A DNA stretch of 64,000 nt. Source: Phorcus lineatus (lineage: Eukaryota; Mollusca; Gastropoda; Trochida; Trochidae). The DNA lies in contig OV121081.1 in assembly GCA_921293015.1 (NCBI GenBank), positions 59,351,022 through 59,415,021 on the forward strand, read 5' to 3'. This document shows, piece by piece, positions 29,118 to 40,138 of this stretch (positions are counted from its first letter, which is position 1; each line of letters begins with the position of its first letter). The position numbers were made by a program, and so were the translations under genes. Under the pieces are notes generated by a model. The model was not told where the DNA came from. It did no database searches and worked only from the letters and a program-made list of their open reading frames with translations.

Positions 29118-29907
29118 TACGGAAGCACCCTAGTGCCACAGTCAAAATTTTTTTATCTCCTAATTAGGAGATACTATCACTTAATTAGGAGAAAGTAACT
29201 CCTAATTAGGAGATATTAACGCCTAATTAGGACATAGCTATTTCCTAATTAGGACTTAATTATCACCTAATTAGGAGATACTATCTCCTAATTAGTTGAT
29301 ACAATCACCTAATTAGGAGAAAGTAACTCCTAATTAGCAGATAGTAACTCCTAATTAGGTGATAATTAAGTCCTGATTAGGACTTAGTTATCACCTAGTT
29401 AGGAGACAACTAAATCCTACTTAGGACATAGCTATTTCCTCATTAGTTGATAGTTTCTCGTAATAAGGTGATAATTAAGTCCTAATTGGGTGATAGTTAT
29501 CTCCTAATTAAGTGATCTTTATATCTCCTAATTAGGTGATAGTTATGTCCTAATTAGGCGATGATTAAGTCCTAATTAGGTGATAACTAAGTCCTAATTA
29601 GGTGATAACTATCTCCGAATTAGGAGTTAGTATGTCTTAATTAGGACTTAATATCTCCTAATTAGGAGATAGTATGTCCTAATTAGGACATAATAACTCC
29701 TAATTAGGTGATAGTTATGTCCTAATTAGACGATGATTAAGTCCTAATTAGGTGATAACTATCTCCTAATAAGGAGTTATTATGTCATAATTAGGACTTA
29801 ATATCTCCTAATTAGGAGATAGTTTCTAGTTATGTCATAATTAGGTGATGGTATATCCTAATTAGGGGATAAAAAATTTTTGACTGTGGCACTAGGATGC
29901 TTCCGTA
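29118..29907. mobile_element. Foldback/MITE-like element made of CCTAATTAGG repeats
   Basis: The ends form an inverted repeat of about 50 bp: TACGGAAGCACCCTAGTGCC on the left and, reverse-complemented, TACGGAAGCATCCTAGTGCC on the right. Both continue into ACAGTCAAAA, a T-run and the first CCTAATTAGG. The interior of about 690 bp consists of roughly 21-bp units, most carrying the palindrome CCTAATTAGG followed by GATA, GTTA or ACTTA linkers. I count about two dozen TAATTAG cores. It has no coding capacity. Outer similarity (GAATT on both sides) may extend the ends a few bases. Confidence 0.85.
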
Positions 29908-30888
29908 AATTCAAACAAGTACTGTTAAGAATATTTAAGGCACTTACTTTATCTTCTAGTCGATTAGAAGAAAATTAATAAGGTTTGTATTATCTAAAAT
30001 AGTACTGACCTTTTTTTCAATTGTAAGTTTATATGGTTTTATCTATATGATGTATCCATGTCAAGTTATTTCTATAAAACGAACAGATTACAAATAGTCT
30101 AAAACTTGATAAATAAAAATCAGAATTTTTACGATTAATTGTTACCTTGAATATAGAAATTATACCCTAGTTAAGGAATTTTTTCAACTCATTCGAATAA
30201 CAAATGTATATTTTTTTAAATATTTTATGTACATGTACATCGTACACGAAGGTTGAATCGACTGACAATAATTAATGATGAAATGTCATTGAGAGCTGTG
30301 ACAAATCCAAACTACAACGCATAGTGTTGCCAGTTGTATGTTAATTGTCATGTTAAGATAATACCCTTTGCCTTTTAGAAGGCCGCCATGACGGTCTGCC
30401 TAGAGTCATTTGATGCGAGTTGATAGATCATCATATTTGAAATGTCTTTATGCAGATTACACTATTATGTACACTATTGTTAGGTCAGATAAGTTTTATC
30501 TTCAGATCTCGAGATGTACTGCAAAACATTTTCCATATACTCTGGTTATGTACTAATTACTTGGTTGTGATCCACATATACACAGCCAAACAGTTAAGCA
30601 CCCCACTGGTACAAGCACTAAAAGCAGTGATTTTAAAAGACATGAGTGTTTAAGTATCATCAGTTCGAGATCTTGGTTTAAAGTGAATCGGCTTACCAGG
30701 AATCCAGGAACATCAGTGACTTGATTTGAGTGACTAAATAACTGCAGCCACTCTTTATGGTATACCCATAAACAAGTTTCTTATTTGTTTTATTGGTATC
30801 CGTAATATTTCTCGTGAAGAGCTGCCTCCGGTTCCCTCAAGTTTTATGGAGGAGGATTCCGTCTTTGTACCCGACGGCCCATGATTTC

Positions 30889-31282
30889 TCAAACTTGTTC
30901 GATTGGGTTCGAATAAGGAGACATTGCTGAAATTTGTTTCACAACATTATTTGCCAGATCTTGGTTTACAGCACGTGAACGCTGAGGTCGTGTATTGTCA
31001 TCCATGAACAAGGGTCTTGTGGCAAGTCTGTGGTCATCGAAATGACAATCCATATCCTCCTGAATATATCGCCTGTGAGTGAACCTTATAAAGTCACAGT
31101 AGAAGCCTCCACAAACCATTAAAGATCCCCCGCCAAAAGATACTCTAAGCAAACAGCTCCAGACGGCTTATTACGGTGTAGTGAAACTAAGTTCTTCTTG
31201 CAATTTCCTTGTCAGAATATCCTACCTGATGAAGTCCAATGATCTGCCATATCAATGCATCGGAAATTCTCCTTCGTGCCAT
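30889..31282 (-). pseudogene. Tc1-like transposase remnant, internally deleted
   Basis: Starting at ATG 31280-31282, the minus strand reads MARRRISDALIWQIIGLHQ and GYSDKEIARRT. This is a typical Tc1 N-terminal helix-turn-helix start, followed by a stop. Further on an open frame gives GGGSLMVCGG, LFMDDNTRPQRSRA (second catalytic Asp region) and SPYSNPIEQV (last catalytic block). The distance between parts is far too short for a full transposase of about 340 aa, so most of the middle is deleted. Confidence 0.85.
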
Positions 31283-31427
31283 TGTCAATCAGAAGTGCAA
31301 ACATGTGATAATGAATTCGATAGCGATCCTGCGTTCGTGAGAGACATTTTCCAATAAGTTACTCTTTATGGTATCACCAATATAACACTCTTTGATTTGT
31401 CATCATAACCATAATTCAGTTTTATTT

Positions 31428-31474
31428 GGGGGGTGGGGGGTGGGGGGGGGGGGGGGGGGGAGGGGGTGGGGGGG
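31428..31474. repeat. G-rich low-complexity tract
   Basis: Nearly pure G run with scattered T and one A, including one stretch of about 20 G. It could form G-quadruplexes on the plus strand. Confidence 0.9.
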
Positions 31475-31479
31475 TTGGT

Positions 31480-32930
31480 TCTTAACCTTTTTTGCGCTGT
31501 ATAAAATATAGTGTATACTCAAATAATAATAGACTTTTTTAAGAATGTTGTAATGAAAATTATCAGTGTCTTTTTTATTTTAATAATGAATATTATTTAT
31601 TTAAGTGTCCTTATTAAAATTGTGCCCTAACACTCCTCACAGCGCCTGTTGAAGCAAAATTTTGTCTGCAATGAAGCCAAACCCTCTTCGTGAATGGTAG
31701 TGAATAGATGCTCTGCCTACATGGGTCTTGAAATCTACAGTAAATATGTTTCCCTGACATTCTTATCAGTATTCCTCTCGGAATTACTTCCACTCTCCAC
31801 GTCGATGATACGTGTTGGCTCAGGTGAACTGGAGTGAAAAAAAATTGGAAAGAATACTATCACATGGTGATGTGATGTCTCATTCCTGTTACTGAAGATT
31901 TTCGTCATACTCTTGCACCTGCAACATTTTGAAATACTAACGTTTACTTCCTGATATGATTAGCAATGCATACCGCTTCCATTTGCATACATCGTAATGA
32001 TGATCATACAATCAAAATAGTTCCTACATTTTCACAAGAGCAAGAGAAAGGGTTATTTTCAATGCAGTCACAAGAACAGGACAAAAACATAATTACCTAT
32101 ATACATATATACCGCCTGATTCCAATGTTCTCGGTACGTTACTAGTTAAGAGTGCATCCTCTAGTAATTATAATATATTTTAATCTAACAGCATATTGAA
32201 GTTTTTATCTTAGTTTTTTTGTAATCATTTATTTTTTTGCTAAAACACGTGACGAGCCGCAAAGTCTGTCACAGAATTAGCAACTTTAGTCACTTAAGTT
32301 CACATTTTAAATCACGGCGGAACTGCCTATCATAAACGGAATGATTTTTTATGTCACCAATGAGATAGTGGAAATACGATTACAAATACATTTCCTAATG
32401 CTTTATTGTATTTTTTTGATGGCACTATTATTTCTCGCATTCGCTGTGCATACGGGGTTGTTAGACTTTGTCCATTATCACAACACTAAAACAATGCCAG
32501 CATGTATTGCTTTGGCAATGTGAAAATATATTATCTATCTACTCCATAAGACACACCATATGCTCGGCAACAGAAGCAAACTATTCTCTATTTTCATAAA
32601 CATTTTGGAATTATTATACGCGATATTCTATTGCATATTTGCATAAAGACAAAGCAACTATACTTCTGTTTCCTCGCCTCTCAAATTATAAATTATTAAT
32701 CGTAACATTGCCGGACGGGCAAATGCTTGTATGAGTTTATCAAATATGCAAATGCTACTAAAGTTTGTTTCATAACATATACCCTTTACTATTTGTGTTA
32801 TCATCTTTGGATAATGATTTTATTTTGTTTACGCTGATAGATAAAATATGAACCACTATATATTTACGTAGGTATGATATCTGTTCACAGCTTCCTTGGA
32901 AAGTTCCTTGGATATTCATAATGTAAACAT
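31480..32930. other. Non-coding stretch left of the large transposon
   Basis: AT-rich, no recognised coding region or repeat. Confidence 0.45.
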
Positions 32931-32937
32931 GTACTGT

Positions 32938-32985
32938 CCCAGCAAACAATTTTACGTTGCGACAACGTTGTGAAAACGTCGTGGG
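32938..32985 (+). repeat. Left terminal inverted repeat of the large transposon
   Basis: It reads CCCAGCAAACA and then ACGTTGCGACAACGTTGTGA through to CGTCGTGG. It pairs with 54521-54565 after reverse complementation, with a 2-nt gap and a few substitutions. Confidence 0.8.
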
Positions 32986-32999
32986 AAGGTGTTAGTTAC

Positions 33000-34430
33000 G
33001 TAACATCTCAACGTAATTTTGACGTTATTTGTAGATTCCTTTTTACGTAATTTTTACGTCTTTATTCGACGTTACCAAACCAACGTCCAGGGAACGTGAG
33101 ATTAGAAAGTTATTTTTACGTTATTTGTAGATTCCTTTTTACGTAATTTTTACGTCTTTTATCGACGTTACCAACCAACGTCGACTCAACGTGAGTTTCG
33201 AAAGTTATTTGTAGATTACTTTTAACGTAATTGTAACATTACTTTTGTCAGTTCAAAATACAAGTAACTTTAGCGTAAGATTAAAACGTGACGTGAACAT
33301 AGGGTAACAAACATCACATTAACATTGTTTATCAACGTCCTCCTAATGTCTCAAATTGTTGTCCCGTAAACGTGCACTCTGACATCCATTCAACGTCTCA
33401 ATCTAATGTTCCCTAAATGTTTTAAATCGTCGTGCCCTGAATGTTCTAATCTGACATCATCCTAACGTCTCAAACTGACATCCCCTCAGCGTTGTAAACT
33501 GGCATTACATTAACATCTCAATTTTACATCCTCCTAACGTCTCAATGTGACATCCTCTTAACGTTTTAATCTGACGTCCCCTCAATGTTGTAAATTGCCA
33601 TGCACTCAACGTCTCAATTTTACATCCTCGTAACGTCTCAGTCTGACATCCCATCAACGTTTCAAGCTGATATCATTTTAACGTCACAATTTTTCATAAC
33701 CTAAACGTCTCAGTTTTACATCCTCCTAACGTCTCAGTCTGACATCCCATCAACGTCTCAAGCTGATATCATTTTAACGTCACAATTTTTCATAACCTAA
33801 ACGTCTCAATTTTACATCCTCGTAACGTCTCAGTCTGACATCCCATCAACGTTTCAAGCTGATATCATTTTAACGTCACAATTTTTCATAACCTAAACGT
33901 CTCAATTTTACATCCTCGTAACGTCTCAGTCTGACATCCCATCAACGTTTCAAGCTGATATCATTTTAACGTCACAATTTTTCATAACCTGAACGTCTCA
34001 ATTTTACATCCTCGTAACGTCTCAGTCTGACATCCCATCAACGTTTCAAGCTGATATCATTTTAACGTCACAATTTTTCATAACCTAAACGTCTCAATCT
34101 TACATTCTCGTAACGTCTCAATGTGACCCCAATATAACGTCTCAATATGATGTCCCCTGAATGTCGGAAATTAACATGTCCCGAACCTCTCAATCAGACA
34201 TCCTCGTAACGTTGCATCTGACATTACCTACATGTCTCAAACTGACGTCCCCTGAACATCATACACTGACTTCCCATGAACGTGTCAACCGAACGTCTCC
34301 TCAATGTCTTCAACTTATCGCCTACTTAATCTCATTATCTAATGTCCCCCTGACGTGGCAAAACGTCTCAAACTAACTACCCTTTAACGTCTCAAACTGA
34401 CGTTCCCTTGCGCCCTTTTATATTCTGAAA
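33000..34430 (+). repeat. Left subterminal array: 24-bp monomers in a 96-bp higher-order repeat
   Basis: The monomer is about ACGTCTCAATNTGACATCCC plus four bases. Four variant monomers make a 96-bp unit whose starts fall exactly at 33609, 33705, 33801, 33897, 33993 and 34089 (five full copies and a partial sixth). Single monomers flank this core. Nearer the terminus a more diverged 96-bp repeat starts at 33022 and 33118 (shared ACGTTATTTGTAGATT). The array fades at about 34400 and has no coding function. By analogy with CACTA elements it may be a binding platform for element-encoded proteins. Confidence 0.9.
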
Positions 34431-35055
34431 CTTACTAGGTGGGAAAGTGACAAACTGAACGATGTCCCGTGAATGGTGTAACGTAACATCCCAAGAAGGT
34501 GTAAACTGACGTCCTCTTTACATAGAGATTCAACGGTTTCTTTTTGATGTTTTAATGAAAATTCCCTAAACGTCGGAAAGTTTTTGTGTTCCTCAATTGT
34601 TTCACGGATGGTTGCAGATTTTAAAAATGAATTTTGTGATGTGTAGTTCACGTATGTTAAATACCTAATGTTCATTTGTGCAAGATGTATCCCATTTAAT
34701 AGCATTATTAATTTCGTTGATCTGATTTCTGATTTCAATGTGATACTATGAGTCAACGGTCTCTGTAATCGTAGCACTCGCCTAGACATTTTTCTTCAAA
34801 TGTTATTGCCTCTTAAAATTCCCACTTTATTATTTCCGAATAATGATTTTTCGATGATTTTAATGATTTAAATTATTTTAACAACGTTATCAGTCAGAAG
34901 TGGTCATTGAAATTCTACATAGGTTACTAAAAGGCAATTGACATATGAACAAAAGACTAGGGAAAAGATACTTGTAAAACTGAACTTCAACGCATGCAGA
35001 AAAAGAATTAAGAAAGGGAAAAGAGAAAGACATTTTCAATTGTTTTTATTTCATC

Positions 35056-35221
35056 TCAAAGTATATAGTCACAAAGGCAGTACATATGCCATCTTGCTTT
35101 CTTGCTGAAGCCCGACACGTAAAACCAGATTGGCAATTCCTGGAACCGTGTTCCCTCCACGATGCAGCAGCAAGGGACTGGAGGGTTTACAGTCAATACA
35201 CCATTTTGATGTTCAATATAC
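35056..35221 (-). CDS. Candidate 3'-terminal exon, unknown product
   Basis: On the minus strand a pyrimidine-rich acceptor (ATTTACATTTCAG) precedes an open frame of 54 codons ending in TGA at 35056. It encodes a Cys- and aromatic-rich peptide with IEHQNGVLTVNPPVPCCC and ELPIWFYVSGFSKKARW. Composition and acceptor look like real coding sequence, but the exon needs a donor with two leftover bases and I found no matching one. It could be the last exon of another transcript of the large transposon or of a captured gene. Function unknown. Confidence 0.35.
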
Positions 35222-35924
35222 CTGAAATGTAAATAGATTGATAAGTAATGATTTAAGTATTCAAACTTACTTAACAAATAAAAAACATCTTTTGCAAAAT
35301 ATTAAATCATTTACAAAGTGAATATAATAGTCCTACTTTGAAGTTATATCATTTCAAGTACTAATTCCGGAAAGCATAGAATATGACCTACGGTTATCTA
35401 TAAAATCTATTACCTTGAAAATATAACTAAATACTTAAATGTAATTATTACCGCGTACGAAATAAGCACCTACTTTTGAGAAACTGTATCAGACTGTCCA
35501 AGACTGTCGTCTAAAAATGGCTACCTTCCCTTGAGACCTAGAGACCATGTCTTCTGAAAGAAACTGAACCTTTTGTTAATGTTTGAAATATATTTACATG
35601 ATATTTACACACATTAAACCACCACCTGTGTTTAATTAAAACTGAATTCGCACAGTTTGATGATAAGATTTACAAATTAACACAATGTAGATGTAACAAG
35701 AATAACTACATCAAAGTAGCGGAAATGTTTCAGTTGCGCATACTTAAAAAAAAAGCTCGCGTCATATGTGAACACATTAATTTGGATGAAAAATACGTCT
35801 ACAACAAAGACTAGAACGTCTAATTTGAGCATCAAGGAATGTTTCGTTAAATGTTTAAATGGCATTCACTGGTTACTCGTTCGGATCTTATGCTCCCCAC
35901 GACCCCGTTCAATACTAAACTCAG

Positions 35925-36000
35925 AAATTAGACGTTCTATATTCATAATGTCCTGGTTTTAACCCCTGCAGTGACGGAAAACTAGCTGCCAGTTGCCCGC
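35925..36000 (-). repeat. Duplicate of the alternative last-exon region
   Basis: On the minus strand, GCGGGCAACTGGCAG, then CTGCAGGGGTTA, an AGGACATT and TATAGAACGTCTAA parallel GCGGACAACTGGCAA, CTTGCAGGGGTTA, AGGGCATT and TATAGAAAATCTAA at 36430-36530. This indicates a local duplication inside the element. Confidence 0.6.
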
Positions 36001-36474
36001 GATCTGTCTTTCCACAAAGGTTGCGTCGATCTGAATATGTATGAACTTGTCCCCATCAACCAAACAGAACTATCTGGGGGAAAAAATACGTTAATGTTTT
36101 CAGAATGATAACTGCTCTTAATGTTAAGTATATTACACGTCGTATCAATAAGTTAAATAGTTGAATTTGTACCGAGAAGCTACTAGATTATTTGCAAGAG
36201 GTTTGAGGTATCAGAGAAGATAATAAATCAATCGGTCAGTTTACACTGCACAACAAGTCATGTTAAGAACTTGAACAACTTCAAATTATTTCAATAATCT
36301 GATGTTTTCAGTATAGAACATCAAACATATGCATAAGGTTTTTTGTATTGAACTTGACAGTCAATGTCATTTCAGCGGAGTAATACCACTTTTAAATCAT
36401 CTTTCAACATAGATGGTAAAAATGCACATGTTAGATTTTCTATATCAAAATGCCCTGTCCATAACCCCTGCAAG

Positions 36475-36558
36475 TCATTCCGAATCGGAGCCACCCATGA
36501 TGAACTGTTGCCAGTTGTCCGCCATCGGGCTCTTGTTTTGGGATGTCTCTGACGGCGC
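36475..36558 (-). CDS. Possible alternative last exon of the DUF4806-like gene
   Basis: A TTTCAACACAG acceptor is followed by 27 in-frame codons and a TGA (APSETSQNKSPM, then ADNWQQFIMGGSDSE). If the upstream exon were spliced at AGA|GTGTGT (after GGPQYR), the frame stays open and the protein would be 354 aa instead of 338. The duplicated patch at 35925-36000 resembles this exon. Unproven; the AATAAA at 36679-36684 favours the shorter form for at least some transcripts. Confidence 0.4.
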   Translation of the reverse strand, partial: APSETSQNKSPMADNWQQFIMGGSDSE

Positions 36559-36678
36559 CTGTGTTGAAATAAACACACACATTATCATTATATTATTAAA
36601 GGAAAATGGTAAACTTACTTTTTTAAACTAGGCATAAATGTACCGAATATTCAACCATAAAGATAGAAGATGAATATT

Positions 36679-36684
36679 TTTATT
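36679..36684 (-). terminator. Candidate poly(A) signal
   Basis: AATAAA on the minus strand about 100 nt past the stop of the DUF4806-like gene, at a normal distance for a short 3' UTR. Confidence 0.45.
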
Positions 36685-36782
36685 GAAAACTGGAGAGATG
36701 ATTTAACGGATAAAAGCTAAATTATCTTCATGCGTTAAAGTAACATATAAATACTTTCAATGAAATGGAATTCTTGCTTTTA

Positions 36783-39700
36783 TCAAATATAAACAATAAA
36801 ATAACTGCAAGTACACACTCTATACTGGGGTCCTCCTTTGGCGTGCGGGGCATGTTTCAGTGTATCAATCAAACACTTTTCTATGTCATGGAGGCTTGCT
36901 TTGGGAAAGTTTTTCACTGCAGCCCCTTTAAAATAATTATTTGATATATGTTGAATATTAACATAAAAATGGTTAGAGTTTGAATAAAAAATATTACAAC
37001 TCCTGTACAAAAAAATAACGGTTATGCTTCTTTATCATAATAGACTTATTCAAAGGCAGTAGCGCATGCCAATATTTTGTAAAATTGAGAATGCCTAGAT
37101 AATGTAAATCTATATCCTTAACGATCCGCACTCAGGTCATCTATTAACTAGGTATTTAAGGCAACATAAGTAAAACAAGTTATAGAGTTAATTCTTAAAG
37201 CTACGTATGTATGTAACGTTGCATTACAGTCGCATGAACATATGATATTACTAGGAGTACTAATACTATAAAGTACTACTACTACCTAATCACATGCTCT
37301 CGGTAGTGAACATAAAGTTGTTATGCACATGAAATGTTCGAAAATATTTCATGACGAGATAGTTTTTGCTTGGCAATAAACAATGACAAATGGAGAGGCT
37401 TGAAGGTGATGATGGTAGTGATATCGGAAATATCCGAATTTTGCTCACAGCCAGAAAAAAGAGAGAACGGTACCAACTGTGGTTAATCAATTATCACTTT
37501 GCAAATATAAAATTTATTAAATTGATTACGTAACGATATCGTGATAATAAACAATATCTAATATTTGTTCTCAGTTCTCAGTTGAGGGTTAAAGGCAATC
37601 CAAAAGCTACTAACATTACATACTAGCTGACTATTGATTGCTTGTATATCACCAGAACGACGCTATCCGTCTTACCATGTTTATTGTTGATTGAAGGCAA
37701 ATTATACAGAATAATAAGAATTTCATTGCATCGATGAAAGCTGAGTGAGTTACTATGTCCATATATGCCTTAAAATAGCCAATCTTAACCGAAAAAGCGT
37801 GAATTTGTTGCTTATAATGGACAATTTGTTGGTATGAACATTTTCAAACTGAACAATACATACTGAGTATGACTCTGAAAATACTCAGGTCTTGAAAAGG
37901 TTTTTTGCCCTTTCTGCCCCGAAGGCTGTAATTGGCCCACAGCGCATTTGTTCCAATTTTGCGCAACATTTTCCTCATCATTTCAGCGAGGTTTGATCCC
38001 CCAAGGCATGTTAGGAATCGTAGCTGAAACGAAACGACATCATAATAGAAAAAGAGATGCAATCATGAGACAATGTTAATGATAATCACTAGCTAAACTT
38101 ATGAATACTGGACTCCGACCCCTACTTTCCCCGGAAATATAACCAATACGAAAAACACAAGCCTAAAAAATGTTCTAATCGCAAAGAATTTTATCAATAA
38201 TTTGCAGTTATAATGTTAACGACTATAAAATATGCAATAATAATGTCGTATGAATTTTTACTGAGAAATACTCGACGTGGCGTCAACCACTACAATGTTG
38301 TTATGAAGATCAGTTTATCGCTTGTGACACTCATTTACCAATTGCTTCCTACACTTCTTATTTTCAGTTATTTTAAGGCAAAGGTTTGTCATCCCCTCTG
38401 TGTCTTCAACAGGGGCATTGAGGACGTCATGAAGCAAATCTTCATCATCTTCATCGACACCCGATTGAAATGCGATACGTCTCAGCATGATCATGATCTC
38501 TCTCTGGTTTTCCAGAACCAATTCCAGCTTAGCGTTGTAGTCTAAAACAAACAATACTTTAAAGGTCATATGGCGTATACTTTGCCTTATCAGTCAACCC
38601 AATAAAATTGTTTATTGTGCAATAGTACTTATTCGTTGAAAGCGACGGCATTGAATAAGAATTTGTCCATGGCAATAAAACCGATAATGAGAAAAAAAAA
38701 CAATGCCTGTTATGGGTTTGTGACAAATTGATGAGGTGACCATTGGTCTTCATAAAGTTTAATTAGAAGATAGATCTCAGTTGGAAGGGTCTGATTTATA
38801 CCATTAAACCTCTTAATCTGTAATTACTTACCTTCCGAGCTCATTTGGTTCCTGGGATTACTACTTATTGGGCTTATTGGAATGGAATGGAATGTAGAGA
38901 CATCGACGTCGTCTGTCGGCGTCGATGTCGGCGTCGATGTCACTGTGGGTGGATTGTGTTTTACCGCCTTCGCCCCCTGTGGTCTCGCTCGCTTCTGATT
39001 CTCATCTATAATAATCAAGTGATTACTTTTCAATTATTTAGATTTATTACATCAGTTCACTAAAGATTTTAGACATTTATACACAAAATACAAATTTTTC
39101 GCTCATGTCACTGTAAATAAGTTTGTATTTGAATATTGATCACAAATTAAAACTTGTAAAATATAACGAATCAAAATAGAATTATTTGTAAGGGATAACA
39201 TTTCCTTAGCAATTTGAGATAGTATCCTTACCTTCAACACAATCTTCGTTCGCGTGTGTTGGATTTAGCCTCTTCCTCCGCGAGGGCATTGCCAGTTCTT
39301 CTTCATCCCCTTCCTCCAAGTTTGAGGTATCCTCGGCCCTCTTGGCAAGTTGTGATGCTCGTTGAAAATCATCTGTAGATCAATTAATATTTTATTCAAA
39401 ATCATTTAATGAGTCAACTTCACTCTTTCGCCAACATGTAATGTTTACATGAACGACTATGTTTAATAAAAGATATTTAACAGATACCCGTGTAAATCCA
39501 TTTGTTTTCAAATGAGTTCCAATATCTTATATTTACACTAAGCAGTTTGATAAGGCGCGTGTATGTAAGACATACTTTAATACTAAATATCCATATCATG
39601 AATAATTACACTCACCAACGTATTGAAAAACTCGTATTTCATATCTCTGCCACCGCCTCTTATCGGGATATTCACCCCTTTTCGCACGGATATGGGCCCC

Positions 39701-39972
39701 TGATTTGGGCCAATAGCAGAACTTTTGCTAAAATCAGAATGATATATCAACATGGTTCAGGAACTCATTTCTACAATCATTAGTTATCAACAACACATCA
39801 TTCTGTCCTCACTGACTGTTGTCATCCTCATATATTTATCATCTTTATTTAAATTTGTAATAAAACTACAAATAAAGACCATGCTTACCTCCCCTATGGA
39901 CTCAATCCAGGTACAATGCACAGTTTCTACAGTTTCCTCCCCAATAAACTCGACAACAGCGTACTGGGACAT
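36783..39972 (-). CDS. DUF4806-like protein, seven exons, 338 aa
   Basis: Exons, in transcript order: 39972-39889, 39727-39616, 39372-39232, 39005-38832, 38541-38339, 38023-37864, 36925-36783. Every junction is GT-AG, phases agree, and the sum is 1017 nt (338 codons plus TGA). Residues 1-90 form an N-terminal module (MSQYAVVEF, FCYWPKS, RWQRYEIRVF, RAEDTSNLEE) of the kind often found with DUF4806. Residues 91-170 are low-complexity with a basic patch (PSRRKRLNP) and Thr-Pro repeats. A helix follows (LELVLENQREIMIMLRR), then a DUF4806-like domain at about 205-325 with LTCLGGSN, RGRKGKKPFQDL and a final HDIEKCLIDTLKHAP helix. The exact role of DUF4806 is not known; here I infer an accessory DNA-binding protein of the transposon. 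The ATG directly follows an acceptor (CTCATTACAG), so an upstream leader exon is likely. Confidence 0.85.
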
Positions 39973-40138
39973 CTGTAATGAGTTGAATGCACCTTTATGT
40001 TATTGACCATAAATACAATCATTTATCTTCAGATAGAAGTGTAATTGATATAATTGGTATGATTGTTACTATTTGTGTACTTTATGAAATGCGATTAAAA
40101 GGAAACTTTCTAAATCGTAAAAATGGCTTACATGAAAT

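Larger units (their letters stand above)
34430..36474. other. Interior stretch of the large transposon, mostly without assigned genes
   Basis: It contains one candidate terminal exon (35056-35221) and a duplicated patch (35925-36000, similar to 36430-36530). A 123-codon frame at 34418-34789 (minus) overlaps the fading array and resembles nothing I know, so I treat it as chance. Confidence 0.4.

Noticed and set aside
34418-34789. 123-codon minus-strand frame
   Set aside because: It overlaps the fading left array, has no recognisable domain and no clear splice or start context; chance is the simpler explanation.
35960-36085. SGNH-hydrolase-like reading (SSVWLMGTSS) behind a CCCCCAG acceptor
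   Set aside because: The frame is short, ends in a stop after about 30 codons and conflicts with the frame implied by the duplicated exon at 36475-36558.
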